Shown here one piece after another: positions 41,601 to 50,255 of a stretch of DNA of 56,447 nt; positions within the stretch are counted from its first letter, which is position 1; the number at the start of each line of letters is the position of its first letter. The stretch covers positions 1 to 56,447 of the forward strand of contig NZ_JANXUQ010000118.1 of assembly GCF_025356155.1 (NCBI RefSeq), in the 5' to 3' direction. A program made the position numbers and the translations under genes. The notes beneath the pieces are model-generated. The model saw nothing but the letters and a program-made list of their open reading frames with translations. It had not been told where the DNA came from and ran no database searches. The stretch comes from Rhodoferax sp. GTDB lineage: Bacteria; Pseudomonadota; Gammaproteobacteria; Burkholderiales; Burkholderiaceae_C.

Positions 41601-44600
41601 TTTGAGCCCGCTGGCCGTAGGTACACGCTGGGATGGCCGGGTCAGTGTCAACACCATGGCCGTGGTCAGTGTTTGCATGGCCGCGAAATTTTCGGCACTG
41701 ATGCGCAGGCCACGCAGGCGAATCCCCATCAAGGTGGCAGACATCAACGATGCGCGTTTGACGTTGTTGATCTGGCGGTATTTGTCGATCACCGCACGCA
41801 AGGTGGCTCCGTTGTCGGACACCGCCGTGGCAAAGGTCAACTGGATACGCGCTTTCGGTGCTATGTGCACCTGCACCGCCAATGCACACATCGGGTCCAG
41901 TCCGGTGACCAGCTCCTTGCTAGTCTCGCTTGTCGTTTCAGGCAACGGGTCTAACGAAGCCAATGGGTTGGCCGTGCAATGGTTGCGGCCCAACCAGCGT
42001 TGTCGGTCGGTCTGGATCGCCACGCCTTGTATACGCGGATCAGACGTGGTCAGGAAGTGCGCCACTTGCAGACTTTGCTCAGTCGGCAGGCGCGGCTTTC
42101 GCTCGAATAGCAAAGACTGGTGGGTAATCAACCATCCGGCACGCACAAAGAGATTGGTAAACGCCGGGTGCGCCTCATCAGCGAGGCGGTCGGCCAATGT
42201 GGGCTCGAAGGCTGAGATGATTTCCAAGTCGAGGGTCTTGTCGCTGTCGTTGCGGAGCTCGACCATGCGAAACTCGATGTCATCTTCCGGGCTGACCCAT
42301 ACGGTGGTTCGCGCATGCAGGTCGGCCCACGTGGTGTCAAAACACACACGGTCTGCGTGGTAGACGCTGCTGTAGATGGCACTCGAGTCCGGCGCGGGGT
42401 GCTGCGTCAACGATACAGGTTCGCGTTGACGATCCCGTCGCAGGTACAAGAAGCTGCCGCGATCGTCCCGCAGGGCATCATCACGCTGGCGCGTGATACC
42501 AGTCTGACCCCAACGACTCCACCCCGCGCCATTGGCCCGCAAGGATACGCTGTAGCGGCCGTTGGAAAGCAAGTGTGTAGGCTCCACCGCCGACATGCCC
42601 GGCAACACTTCACGCAGCAAACTGGGCACACGCCGACGTTGTTGCGCCACGGGCCTGGAGACGGCTGGAGGTGCATACAGCAATGACACCGCCCGTGGGA
42701 CCGGTTCGTGCAGCAGTGAGGCCACTGACTCAACCGATGCATTGGCCATGCCCCAGCGCTGGGCCGGTCCGTTCAGCAACGCGTGGGCTAGGGCGACGAT
42801 GCTCATGCCCTGGTGGTGGGCCATAACGGTATCTACTGCGGAGAACGGTCTACCGTCCACACGGCGCGCCGCAGTGTAGTCCAGGGCGTCGACAAAGCCA
42901 TAGCGGCCGCGCGCACCCAAGCCTTCGAGCACACGGAAATTTTCCGCGGCGCAGCGCGGTGCAATCAACGCGGCCAGGGCGGTGGCATAGGGCGCAATCA
43001 CAAGGTCATCGGGCGGCGTGCGCCTCAGAGCCAATCGCGGCACGCCTTGTGGCGCATATTGGTAGGCCAGCGTGTGGTCGCTGGCAGCATAGGCCGATTC
43101 TGATACGCCCCAGGGCAGGCCCTGGGATCGGGTAAACAATATCTGCTCATGCAAGGCTGCATGGCATGCTGCCTGTAAGACGCTGCCCTTGGGTTCGGCA
43201 AGCACTAGGCTGGGCATCAGGTATTCGAACATGGAACCCGTCCAGGACCGCAAGCCCACACGGGTGCCGACGGCAAAGAACGGACGCCCCAACGAGGCCC
43301 AGTGGCGGACCGGCACGTCGCCTTTTGCAATGGCAAGCAGGCTGGTCAAGCGGGACTCGGACGCCAGCAAATCGTAGAACGCGGCATCGCGTTGGTGTTC
43401 AGCCACGCGGTAGCCAATATGGAACAACCGCCGCTTGCTGTGGTACAGGAATGTGAAGTCGGCCTGCCACGCCAGATCGGCATAGGCGTTGGCCAATTCG
43501 CGCAAGCGCTGGGCGGCGTGGGCTGCAACTGCATCCTGGTCCAGCGCTACGGAATTCAGCGTTGCCCGGTGGTCGGCCAGCATCCACCGCAATTGCTCAC
43601 GCTGGGTCGGCGGCAATTGCAGCCGCTGTGCCAGCAGCGGCGCCATGCGTGCACGCGACATGGCTATGGCCCTCAGCCCTGCGGCATTGTCCAAAGGCGC
43701 TTTGGCCAACTCCATGCACGCCTGCGCAACTGCCAGCAAGTGACCTGAGAGATTGCCGCTGTCCACCGTTGACACGTACATGGGCAGCAGCGGTGCACAG
43801 CTTTGTGTGTCGTACCAGTTCAAGAAATGGCCTCGGTGCCGCTGCAGCTTCAACAGGGTTGCCAGTGTTGCATCCAGGCGACCCAACAGGTCCTGCGTAC
43901 CGATCCAGCCGAACTGCCGCGCGCAAGCGGCGCTCAACAAATAAAGACCAATGTTGGTGGGCGAGGTGCGGTGCGCCACCATATCGTGCGGCGCAAGCTG
44001 CAGATTGTCTGGTGGCAAGTAGTTGTCATCAGCGCCCACACAGCGCTCAAAAAGGCGCCAGGTATCGCGCGCAATACCATCCAGGTATACGGCATCAAAT
44101 GCAGAGAGCATTGCATCCGTAGCCGGCGGTTGCGGACGACTGGCCCACCAGATCCAGATGGGCGATCCCGCCCACACGGCACACAGCAACGACGCGAACA
44201 CGGGGTGGGGTGTGCCCGCCAACAGCAACATGGCGAGCAAGGCCAAAGCGACCACCGGCTCTACCCCATGCAGGCGGGCAATGGCCGCCAGCGAGGTCCT
44301 GGCCCTGGCCTGCGCTACCGCAGCGGTGGTCCATTGCAACAACTGGCGGCGACTAACAAAGCTGCGGTGCAGCGCGCGTGCAATGGCGTCCACCGCCAGC
44401 AGCGACTGCTGCAACAACTGCGCGACATGCCAGACCCCACCCGCCAAGGCGCGCCCCAAAACAACGGCAGCCTCTACAAAAAAACGCCGCTTGGCGAGAT
44501 CCACCTGCCGAGGCGAAAACCCGGCGAGCGCACCCATCAGAGGGCCAGCGGAAAACGCTAAAAACACCAAGGCTAATGCGGCCACCGGCGACACGGCGCC

Positions 44601-47135
44601 GCCCGCCAATGACGCCAACAAGAAGACCAGCGACAGCGGCGCCACCAACGATCGGCGCAAGTTGTCCAACATTTTCCACAGATTGACGGCACGTATCCCG
44701 TACTGCCGGGGTCGCAATAGAGAGGCAACGACGATCGGCAACAACTGCCAGTCGCCGCGCGTCCATCGGTGCACACGCGCGGACGCAACGTCGGCGTGGA
44801 ACGGTGCGTCTTCAATAACGGAGATGTCCGTCACTGCCGCACAGCGCGCAATCGACCCTTCCAATAAATCGTGGCTCAGTACCTGGCCTTCCGGCAAACG
44901 GCCTGCAAGCACTGCGTGCAATGTCTTGACATGGAGCAGTCCTTTGCCGGTAAACGTGCCTTCGCAAAATAGGTCTTGGTACACCTCGGAGCTGGCCGCG
45001 CTATAGGGGTCGATGCCGCACTGGCCAGCGAACAACCAATGGAACGGCGTGACCTGCTCAGTCGTAGGCAGCGGTGTCACGATGCGGGGTTGCAATATTC
45101 CGTAGCCGCTGACAACCCTGCTCCCACTGGCATCAAGCTGGGGTTGGTTCTGCGGGTGTGCTGCGACGCTGACCAGCTCGCGCAGGCGACCGGGAGGTAG
45201 CAGGGTATCACTGTCCAGAGTAACGATATATTGGATGTTGCTGGCCACACGCGATGCAAGACCAAGGTCAAAAAAAACGTCGCTGGAGCCCGTGGCCAAC
45301 GCCGACACCAATTGCTCCAATTTGCCGCGTTTGCGCTCCCAACCTATCCAACACTGTTCAGTTTCGCTAAATTTCCTACCGCGGTGCAGAAGGATGAAAC
45401 GCGGAGCCACGTTGGAATCGGACTCGACCTGAGCCCGAGGGTGGCGACTGTTGAGGTCCTCCACCTGCTGCTGCGTTAGCGTCAGCAAAGCGCCGTCGCT
45501 GGCAACTTGTGCGCTATCTGCATCCGCCCAATCGGTCAGCAGCGCGAACTGCGCCTCGTTTTCCGGGTTGGCGAGATAATGCAACTCCAGGTGGTGGACC
45601 AGCTCATGGGTCGATGCGGCAGACGTCAGCATGCCGGGAATCACGACGAGCACACGATGCTCCGCCGGAATGCCATCGACCAGGGCCAAGCGAGGCAGAT
45701 GGTGTGGACGGGCAGACTCGCTGATCAACCGGTTGATGACGGCCACCACAGCTTCGGATGCGGGGAACAGCATCGCCAGCACACAGACAACGGTCAACCA
45801 GGTGTGCTCCGCTGGTCCGACCACCTTCAGTCCGTGGTGCAACAGCAACCAGACCAGCAGGGACAATACACCCGCCATCACCAATAGATAGGTCGGCAAG
45901 GCAATGCGACGGACACAGTTTTGCCAGAAATATCCGGCTCTGTCGGGCAAGCCTAGGGCCCGCATCAACGCTGACTGGCCTCCACCACCAAGCCAGTGGT
46001 GGGCCACTTCGGTCGAGCCATCCGCGCTGTCCGTGGGGTGCATCAGCTTCAGCAGTGCCTGCGCGACGGATATCTCGCTCAAACCACTGCGCCGGGCGAG
46101 CTTTTCGATCGCGTGCAGGGTCTGGTCGCGCGTGGCATCGTCCTCCGCGCAAAAAAGTTTGGAGGTCAACATCAGTTGCATAAGGGCGCTGGTGCGCGCA
46201 ATGATGCCCGACCAATCGGCATCGCCAATGGCGCGCAGTGACATGACGGCGTTACTGACACTTAAATTGTCTTGGGCCTGGTCAGCACTTTGCTGGATCT
46301 GCATGGCCCCCAGATCAGGCAGTGCATGGCGCAACCAGGCTTGGACGGGACTCTGCCCGTTGTCTTCACCGGCCGTGCGCCGGTCTTGCAGGCGCTGTGC
46401 CATTTGCGCAAGAAACACACGCCCCACACCCCGCATAGTCAACAGCGCCAGCAGTCTGTCCAATGCGTCGCCATCGTAACTTTCGATGCGGTCGAAGCAC
46501 AGATTGGCAACCTCACGGGCAGCCTTGTTGGTCGCCACACGTTCCGCCAGCCGACGCAGGTTCTCGATCAAGACCACACGCAGGGTGGTGGGCAAAGCCC
46601 ACACCTCGCTGAGCTTGAGTTCACGTACTTCCTGGTAAGCCTTCAGAAAATGCGCCAACAGTTCTTCGTCGAAAGCCCCATCGGTATGGGCAACGAATGC
46701 CCACGCGACGCCATAAACACGCGGAAGACCCGCCAAGGGCTCGTCTTGCAGCACGGGTAAGCTGCGAAAGTAGCTGCGCGGAAGCCCTTCATGGATTTCT
46801 TTGAGCTGCGCTTCTATCGTGTGAAAGTTATCCAACAGCCATTCAGCGGCGGGACTGATGTCATATCCAGTACTGGCTTGTACCCCAATGTATTGGTGCG
46901 CCTCGCGCAGGACTTTGATGTTGCTTTTGAGACGGGGAAAGAAGGTCGCCGCAAAGACAGAGACCTGCGCTGCCCTATGGGTGGCGCCCAAGCTTTGACC
47001 GTGCTGGTTGAACCGCTGCGCGCCAAAAATTTCAGCGCGTATGGGCGGGGGAATCACTCCACGCGACGGATCCAATATTTCGCACAATGCAGCCGGTGCA
47101 CCGGGAATCAGGCCGGTCAAGGCAAATCGAGCCAT
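38685..47135 (-). CDS. ndvB: Cyclic beta-1,2-glucan synthase, NdvB/ChvB-like
   Basis: A giant membrane enzyme of 2816 residues. It has an N-terminal region with a GT84 glucosyltransferase domain (about 430-860: ALVDGIPAEHRVLVVIPGMLTS, YIVTLDSDTLLPPGRLREL, ARVHRWTRGDWQLLPI, and membrane helices), a middle glucan-processing region, and a C-terminal GH94 glycoside phosphorylase-like domain (about 2000-2800: FRDQLQDAMALAWAAP, MGSGDWNDGMNRVG with catalytic Asp, YVGRGGWSWYTGAAAWMHRAA). Such enzymes build and cyclise periplasmic beta-glucans for osmoadaptation and host contact. Start ATG 47135 is 3 bp from the stop of a small membrane gene. Its size matches Rhizobium NdvB (about 2830). Confidence 0.92.
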   Translation of the reverse strand: MARFALTGLIPGAPAALCEILDPSRGVIPPPIRAEIFGAQRFNQHGQSLGATHRAAQVSVFAATFFPRLKSNIKVLREAHQYIGVQASTGYDISPAAEWLLDNFHTIEAQLKEIHEGLPRSYFRSLPVLQDEPLAGLPRVYGVAWAFVAHTDGAFDEELLAHFLKAYQEVRELKLSEVWALPTTLRVVLIENLRRLAERVATNKAAREVANLCFDRIESYDGDALDRLLALLTMRGVGRVFLAQMAQRLQDRRTAGEDNGQSPVQAWLRHALPDLGAMQIQQSADQAQDNLSVSNAVMSLRAIGDADWSGIIARTSALMQLMLTSKLFCAEDDATRDQTLHAIEKLARRSGLSEISVAQALLKLMHPTDSADGSTEVAHHWLGGGGQSALMRALGLPDRAGYFWQNCVRRIALPTYLLVMAGVLSLLVWLLLHHGLKVVGPAEHTWLTVVCVLAMLFPASEAVVAVINRLISESARPHHLPRLALVDGIPAEHRVLVVIPGMLTSAASTHELVHHLELHYLANPENEAQFALLTDWADADSAQVASDGALLTLTQQQVEDLNSRHPRAQVESDSNVAPRFILLHRGRKFSETEQCWIGWERKRGKLEQLVSALATGSSDVFFDLGLASRVASNIQYIVTLDSDTLLPPGRLRELVSVAAHPQNQPQLDASGSRVVSGYGILQPRIVTPLPTTEQVTPFHWLFAGQCGIDPYSAASSEVYQDLFCEGTFTGKGLLHVKTLHAVLAGRLPEGQVLSHDLLEGSIARCAAVTDISVIEDAPFHADVASARVHRWTRGDWQLLPIVVASLLRPRQYGIRAVNLWKMLDNLRRSLVAPLSLVFLLASLAGGAVSPVAALALVFLAFSAGPLMGALAGFSPRQVDLAKRRFFVEAAVVLGRALAGGVWHVAQLLQQSLLAVDAIARALHRSFVSRRQLLQWTTAAVAQARARTSLAAIARLHGVEPVVALALLAMLLLAGTPHPVFASLLCAVWAGSPIWIWWASRPQPPATDAMLSAFDAVYLDGIARDTWRLFERCVGADDNYLPPDNLQLAPHDMVAHRTSPTNIGLYLLSAACARQFGWIGTQDLLGRLDATLATLLKLQRHRGHFLNWYDTQSCAPLLPMYVSTVDSGNLSGHLLAVAQACMELAKAPLDNAAGLRAIAMSRARMAPLLAQRLQLPPTQREQLRWMLADHRATLNSVALDQDAVAAHAAQRLRELANAYADLAWQADFTFLYHSKRRLFHIGYRVAEHQRDAAFYDLLASESRLTSLLAIAKGDVPVRHWASLGRPFFAVGTRVGLRSWTGSMFEYLMPSLVLAEPKGSVLQAACHAALHEQILFTRSQGLPWGVSESAYAASDHTLAYQYAPQGVPRLALRRTPPDDLVIAPYATALAALIAPRCAAENFRVLEGLGARGRYGFVDALDYTAARRVDGRPFSAVDTVMAHHQGMSIVALAHALLNGPAQRWGMANASVESVASLLHEPVPRAVSLLYAPPAVSRPVAQQRRRVPSLLREVLPGMSAVEPTHLLSNGRYSVSLRANGAGWSRWGQTGITRQRDDALRDDRGSFLYLRRDRQREPVSLTQHPAPDSSAIYSSVYHADRVCFDTTWADLHARTTVWVSPEDDIEFRMVELRNDSDKTLDLEIISAFEPTLADRLADEAHPAFTNLFVRAGWLITHQSLLFERKPRLPTEQSLQVAHFLTTSDPRIQGVAIQTDRQRWLGRNHCTANPLASLDPLPETTSETSKELVTGLDPMCALAVQVHIAPKARIQLTFATAVSDNGATLRAVIDKYRQINNVKRASLMSATLMGIRLRGLRISAENFAAMQTLTTAMVLTLTRPSQRVPTASGLKSGVCDRRLLWRFGISGDRPLILVSAGVLQGLGLLRVMAQALNLWAWGGIACDLVVVNSEPASYDMALQREIVALRDRHAFDTGAPSRPAITGFVLLRANELMADELSTLKAHARVRLYADGRPLAHHVKEWMALHDQAQEERMATSGTGLLASARIGLTVTAPKGVFLQDTGEFAFAVATGVRPLKPWINVLSNPRFGAQVSEAGSGYTWALNSRLNQLTAWSNDPVADPPAEWFLLQDLKTLKVWSVTPNAWGADASQYQIRHGQGYTVISHNHGGLEIAASWCVDTQTSVKQIRLSIINHGPKTAHLRVIGMAEWMMGANRADRGTVQTDFCRQPTPEGSLAVLLCTQRERSAGFGDGTAFLSLAGGTDEINDWTCDRRECFDARGHFELPAQFGRCSGIGLDPCAALSSRMDVGVGASGERIFLLGYAENADAALALATSAAAQSAERRLQAVHDWWNQLLGATTVQTPDPLFDAMVNRWLLYQTVTCRLWAKAGFYQAGGATGFRDQLQDAMALAWAAPQMLREQIVLCASRQFEQGDVQHWWHAPLGAGVRTHFSDDLLWLAYACTRYVNATGDMALLDQQVPFLEGATIPEGAEDAYYTPGVSPHAASVYDHAARAIDRSLRVGVHGLPLMGSGDWNDGMNRVGIEGRGESVWLAWFLCRLVADFVPLARERGEGERVKSWETAIQGWKAALQGPAWDGRWFKRAFFDDGQPLGSSANAEARIDLIAQAWSVLSDAVPVDMQSMALTAMDAQLVDAETGLIKLLDPPFSQAVPSAGYIQAYPPGIRENGGQYSHAGVWALMAQAARAKDAQHPTGGGDDPYRYFTYLSPAHRANHLTRGTAYAVEPYAMAGDVYTQPPYVGRGGWSWYTGAAAWMHRAAIESIFGLQLGARELAFQPCLPSHWDRAEMTLVRGTRNMRFIFMRANLGDALEATTALGAHALRPGQALQWADLAGDACFVIPLQAG

Positions 47136-47138
47136 AAA

Positions 47139-47381
47139 TTACGACGCCAGCGCTGCTATGCCAATCAATAGCGCCACGAACACCAACGTCGTTACGAACC
47201 GGGTTGCCATAAATCCGCGAACACTTTCCACTACGCAGTGCAGTGCAAATAAATGTCCATTGGGGCTCTTGCATACGCCCAGATGGTCCCCTAGAGACAA
47301 CAGCTCTAAAGAGGATGTATCTGTATTACCTCCGAACGAAGCAGTGCTCCAGAAGCGCGCGGTGTTTGTATTGGTTTTCAT
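47139..47381 (-). CDS. Small membrane-tail protein upstream of ndvB
   Basis: An 80-residue protein of unknown function. The N-terminal 55 residues are polar; the C-terminus (MATRFVTTLVFVALLIGIAALAS) is one membrane helix, as in tail-anchored proteins. The start follows GGGAA. Its stop is 3 bp before the ndvB start, so ndvB is probably translated from the same mRNA. The S11 promoter upstream and the coupling are the main support. Confidence 0.6.
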   Translation of the reverse strand: MKTNTNTARFWSTASFGGNTDTSSLELLSLGDHLGVCKSPNGHLFALHCVVESVRGFMATRFVTTLVFVALLIGIAALAS

Positions 47382-47413
47382 TGGGAGTTCCCTGTGTTGG
47401 TCGGTGAACTTGT

Positions 47414-47455
47414 AGTATTGGCGTTGCGCGCCAAATGCTCTGTTCGCTGTACAAC
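47414..47455 (-). promoter_or_regulatory. Stress-regulon promoter S11 (ndvB operon)
   Basis: Minus strand GTTGT-ACAG-CGAAC (47442-47455) then AGA. The -10 candidate AATACT (47414-47419) begins 22 bp later. The left half-site is weaker than in other copies. Confidence 0.55.
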
Positions 47456-47479
47456 ATAGATGGTCCCAATCGTCTGTAT

Positions 47480-48412
47480 CTACCGTGGAGTGATCACGCC
47501 GCGCTCGTCGGAAAGGACAACCTCCACCCGCCGATTCAATTGGCGATTCATGGCAGTATCATTCGGCGCAGCCGGGTAGGCCTGTCCGTAGCCACGTACG
47601 GCGATTTGGCTGCGGGCTACGCCCAGGTCCTGCAGTGCGTCGCGAACCGCCATGGAGCGCCGTTCCGACAACTCCTGGTTGTGTGCACTGGTGCCCGTGC
47701 TGTCGGTAAATCCCTCTACCAGTACGGCACGCTTGGGATTCTGCTGGAGTACTGCCGCCAGACGCTGCACCATGCGAGCGCCGTCCGCGTTCAGCTTGGC
47801 CTGGTCAACCGAAAACAGCACATCGCCCAGCGTGATGATGAGGCCACGCTCGGTCTTTTTGGCGGAGAGCTCTGCGAGCTGGGCTTCAAGTTGCTGGTTT
47901 CTGGCATTGGCTTCTGCTGCCAACCGCTGCGCTTCGGATTCGTTGGCTTGCGCCTGATTTTTCTGCTGTGTGGCAGTAGCAGCGGCATCGCGCGCGGCCT
48001 GCGCTGCGCGTTCAGCATCTTCTGCCTTCATGCGGGCCTGGTTGGCTTCCAAGGTGCGCTGATCCAGTCGCACCTGGTCGCGCGTAGTCGCAGCGCTGGC
48101 GATCTCCGCTTCGGACGACTTTCTGCTGGCCACCTGGGTAGCCAATGCAATTTTTTGCTTGGTCAGATAGGCCAGCTTGTCCACAGTCTCCAGACTCTCG
48201 CGGCTATTGGCGGCTGCGTCCGCCTTGGCTAGCGCCTCAGTGGCCGATTGCATTTCCAGTGCGGCATAAGTAGCAACTTTGGGGTTGTTTTGGGCCTGCG
48301 AGTATTCGGAGTGGACTTGGTCCAGCAGGCTGGTGGATTTGGGGCCACTGGCGCATGCACTGAGCAGCAGCACGGTGCTGGCCAGCAGGATATGGATACG
48401 GTTTGTTTTCAT
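47480..48412 (-). CDS. OmpA-domain lipoprotein with coiled coil
   Basis: A 310-residue lipoprotein (lipobox LLSAC). It has a DUF4398-like N-terminal helix pair (SEYSQAQNNPKVATYAALEM, ATEALAKADAAANSRE), a long coiled coil (about 95-195) and a C-terminal OmpA peptidoglycan-binding domain (GDVLFSVDQAKLNADGARMVQRLAAVL, VEGFTDSTGTSAHNQELSERRSMAVRDAL). It should link the outer membrane to peptidoglycan. ATG 48412 is preferred over a GTG 9 bases upstream because AGGTGA lies 6 bases before it. Sits 18 bp after a smaller DUF4398 lipoprotein, same operon. Confidence 0.88.
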   Translation of the reverse strand: MKTNRIHILLASTVLLLSACASGPKSTSLLDQVHSEYSQAQNNPKVATYAALEMQSATEALAKADAAANSRESLETVDKLAYLTKQKIALATQVASRKSSEAEIASAATTRDQVRLDQRTLEANQARMKAEDAERAAQAARDAAATATQQKNQAQANESEAQRLAAEANARNQQLEAQLAELSAKKTERGLIITLGDVLFSVDQAKLNADGARMVQRLAAVLQQNPKRAVLVEGFTDSTGTSAHNQELSERRSMAVRDALQDLGVARSQIAVRGYGQAYPAAPNDTAMNRQLNRRVEVVLSDERGVITPR

Positions 48413-48430
48413 GGTGATCACCTAGGGAAA

Positions 48431-48814
48431 TTATTGGGTTGCTGCGCGGTCAAGTTCCGCGCGCAGAACGCGGATGTCTTCTTGCAGAGTGGCCGAAACA
48501 GCCTGGGCTTTGGCGGAGCCAGCTTTGGCCTGCGCCAGCTTGGCATCGGCCTGTGCCTGGTTGGCGTAATCGGTGGCGGCTTTGTAGTCTTTGGCAGCCA
48601 GGGCTTGCTTGGACAAAGCCAGTTTTTCCCGGGCCTTGCGCATATCTTCAGGCGCGAACTCCGTTCCATCGGCGCTGCTGGCGTTTTCCACTGCCGCTTG
48701 AGACACTGCAACGTCGGCCGTAGCCGGCGCTTTCAAGCTGCTCGTGCACGCTGCAAGGGTCATCCCTCCAAACACGCACGCGCCCAATAGCCAGGATTTG
48801 GATATTTGTTTCAT
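48431..48814 (-). CDS. DUF4398-type lipoprotein
   Basis: A 127-residue lipoprotein (lipobox MTLAAC). The mature part is helical (DMRKAREKLALSKQALAAKDYKAATDYANQAQADAKLAQ), a TPR-like DUF4398 unit. The same fold is found in the N-terminus of the downstream OmpA lipoprotein. It probably interacts with that protein. Promoter S12 lies 91 bp upstream. Confidence 0.82.
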   Translation of the reverse strand: MKQISKSWLLGACVFGGMTLAACTSSLKAPATADVAVSQAAVENASSADGTEFAPEDMRKAREKLALSKQALAAKDYKAATDYANQAQADAKLAQAKAGSAKAQAVSATLQEDIRVLRAELDRAATQ

Positions 48815-48869
48815 ATTTCGCCTTCTTGATAAAAAGATTTGTCATCCGCTTAAACGTCTTGACTTTCAG

Positions 48870-48911
48870 TTTGTAAAGCGTCTGGTTGATCCCGTCTGTG
48901 TCTTGCCGCAC
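48870..48911 (-). promoter_or_regulatory. Stress-regulon promoter S12 (DUF4398-OmpA operon)
   Basis: Minus strand GTGCG-GCAA-GACAC (48898-48911) then AGA. The -10 candidate TACAAA (48870-48875) begins 22 bp later. Confidence 0.6.
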
Positions 48912-48986
48912 ACAAACATACCAAATGCTCTCAGGTGGTTATCACGCAACACGCGGCCCCGTTAGTGGGGCTGAGTCTGCGTTTAT

Positions 48987-49028
48987 GTGCAATGGCGCAC
49001 GGACCGAAAGGGAGTGACCCGCAAACAT
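48987..49028 (+). promoter_or_regulatory. Stress-regulon promoter S13 (OmpA barrel gene)
   Basis: GTGCA-ATGG-CGCAC (48987-49000) then GGA. The -10 candidate AAACAT (49023-49028) begins 22 bp later; it is weak. Faces the gene at 49081. Confidence 0.6.
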
Positions 49029-49080
49029 AGAGGGTGTACGCAAGGTACTCACTGACACATACTAAACACGAAGGAAAGAT

Positions 49081-50223
49081 ATGAAAAACTTTAAACCACT
49101 CTATTGGGTTGGCATTGCAGGGTTAGGCTCCATCCTGGCAACATCTGCGCTGGCGCAAGACAGCAAGTACTATTACTGGGGCCTGGGGGTTGGTCAATCA
49201 CAATCCCAGCTAGATGACCGGCAGACAACCAACAGTCTGCTGCGTTCGTCCACTAGCCCGGGATCGTTTACCAGCGAACGCCAGGATACGGCTTACAAAC
49301 TGTTCGGCGGCTACCAATTCAACAGAAATATCGGTTTGGAATTTGGCTATTTCAATCTTGGCAAATTCACCTACGGCACCTCCCTGCCGGGCGGCACCTT
49401 GAATGGCCGCTATGAAAACGAAGGCGTGAATTTGGATCTGGTTGGCACCATGCCCTTGAGCGACAAGTGGTCCGCATTGGCCCGTATCGGTGCACAGTAC
49501 TCCAACACCCGAGATGCATTCGGTGGCCCCGGCCTTCCAGCCACTGCATCCAACGACAACAGCCAGCGCGACACCAACGTCAAGGTCGGTTTGGGCTTGC
49601 AGTATGAACTGACACCTTCTATCTTTGTGCGTGCAGAAGCCGAGCGCTTCCGCATCAAGGACGGCGTTGGCAGCAATGGCGATGTGAACTACTACTCGAT
49701 GTCCTTGGTGTTTCCTATCGGTCGCCATGCAGCAACACCAGTCGCTGCACCCGCCGTGTATGTGGCACCGCCCCCCCCTCCTCCACCTGCGCCCGTGATG
49801 GCACCTCCTCCTCCACCACCGCCCGCTCCTGTTGCGATGCCGAAGAGGGTGCAATTCTCGGCTGACTCGCTATTTGCCTTTGACAAGGCCGTGATTCGCC
49901 CGGATGGCAAGACTGCGCTGGACACGTTTGCCCGTAACTTGCAAGGTTCTCGCTACAGCATGATTTCTGTGGAAGGCAACACTGATCGACTCGGCTCCGA
50001 TGCCTACAACCAGAAGCTATCGCAGGAACGTGCCGATGCCGTCAAAGCGTATTTGACCGCCAGCGCGGGGATTGATGCACGCAAGATCACATCCAAGGGT
50101 CGCGGGGAAACCAACCCAGTGACCAAGCCAGGTGATTGCAAAGGTAACAAGCCCTCGCCTAGCCTGATTGCTTGCCTGCAACCTGATCGCCGTGTGGACG
50201 TTGAAGTCACCGGTGAACGTTAA
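49081..50223 (+). CDS. OmpA-family outer membrane protein
   Basis: A 380-residue porin-like structural protein. The signal peptide ends ALA-Q (residue 25). An eight-stranded barrel of the OmpA type (about 26-220: YYYWGLGVGQSQSQLDD, YKLFGGYQFNRNIGLEFGYF, WSALARIGAQYSNT) is followed by a proline-rich linker (APPPPPPPAPV repeats, about 227-255) and a peptidoglycan-binding OmpA domain (about 258-378: QFSADSLFAFDKAVIRPDGK, VEGNTDRLGSDAYNQKLSQERADAVKAYL, CLQPDRRVDVEV). It carries a pair of cysteines in the C-terminal domain. The start follows GAAGGAAAG. Confidence 0.9.
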   Translation: MKNFKPLYWVGIAGLGSILATSALAQDSKYYYWGLGVGQSQSQLDDRQTTNSLLRSSTSPGSFTSERQDTAYKLFGGYQFNRNIGLEFGYFNLGKFTYGTSLPGGTLNGRYENEGVNLDLVGTMPLSDKWSALARIGAQYSNTRDAFGGPGLPATASNDNSQRDTNVKVGLGLQYELTPSIFVRAEAERFRIKDGVGSNGDVNYYSMSLVFPIGRHAATPVAAPAVYVAPPPPPPPAPVMAPPPPPPPAPVAMPKRVQFSADSLFAFDKAVIRPDGKTALDTFARNLQGSRYSMISVEGNTDRLGSDAYNQKLSQERADAVKAYLTASAGIDARKITSKGRGETNPVTKPGDCKGNKPSPSLIACLQPDRRVDVEVTGER

Positions 50224-50255
50224 GCCTTACCACTTCTAACCTCTAAGGAAATACC

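Noticed and set aside
49768-49831. Pyrimidine-rich repeat as a slippage locus
   Set aside because: It encodes the proline-rich linker of the OmpA protein, common in this family.
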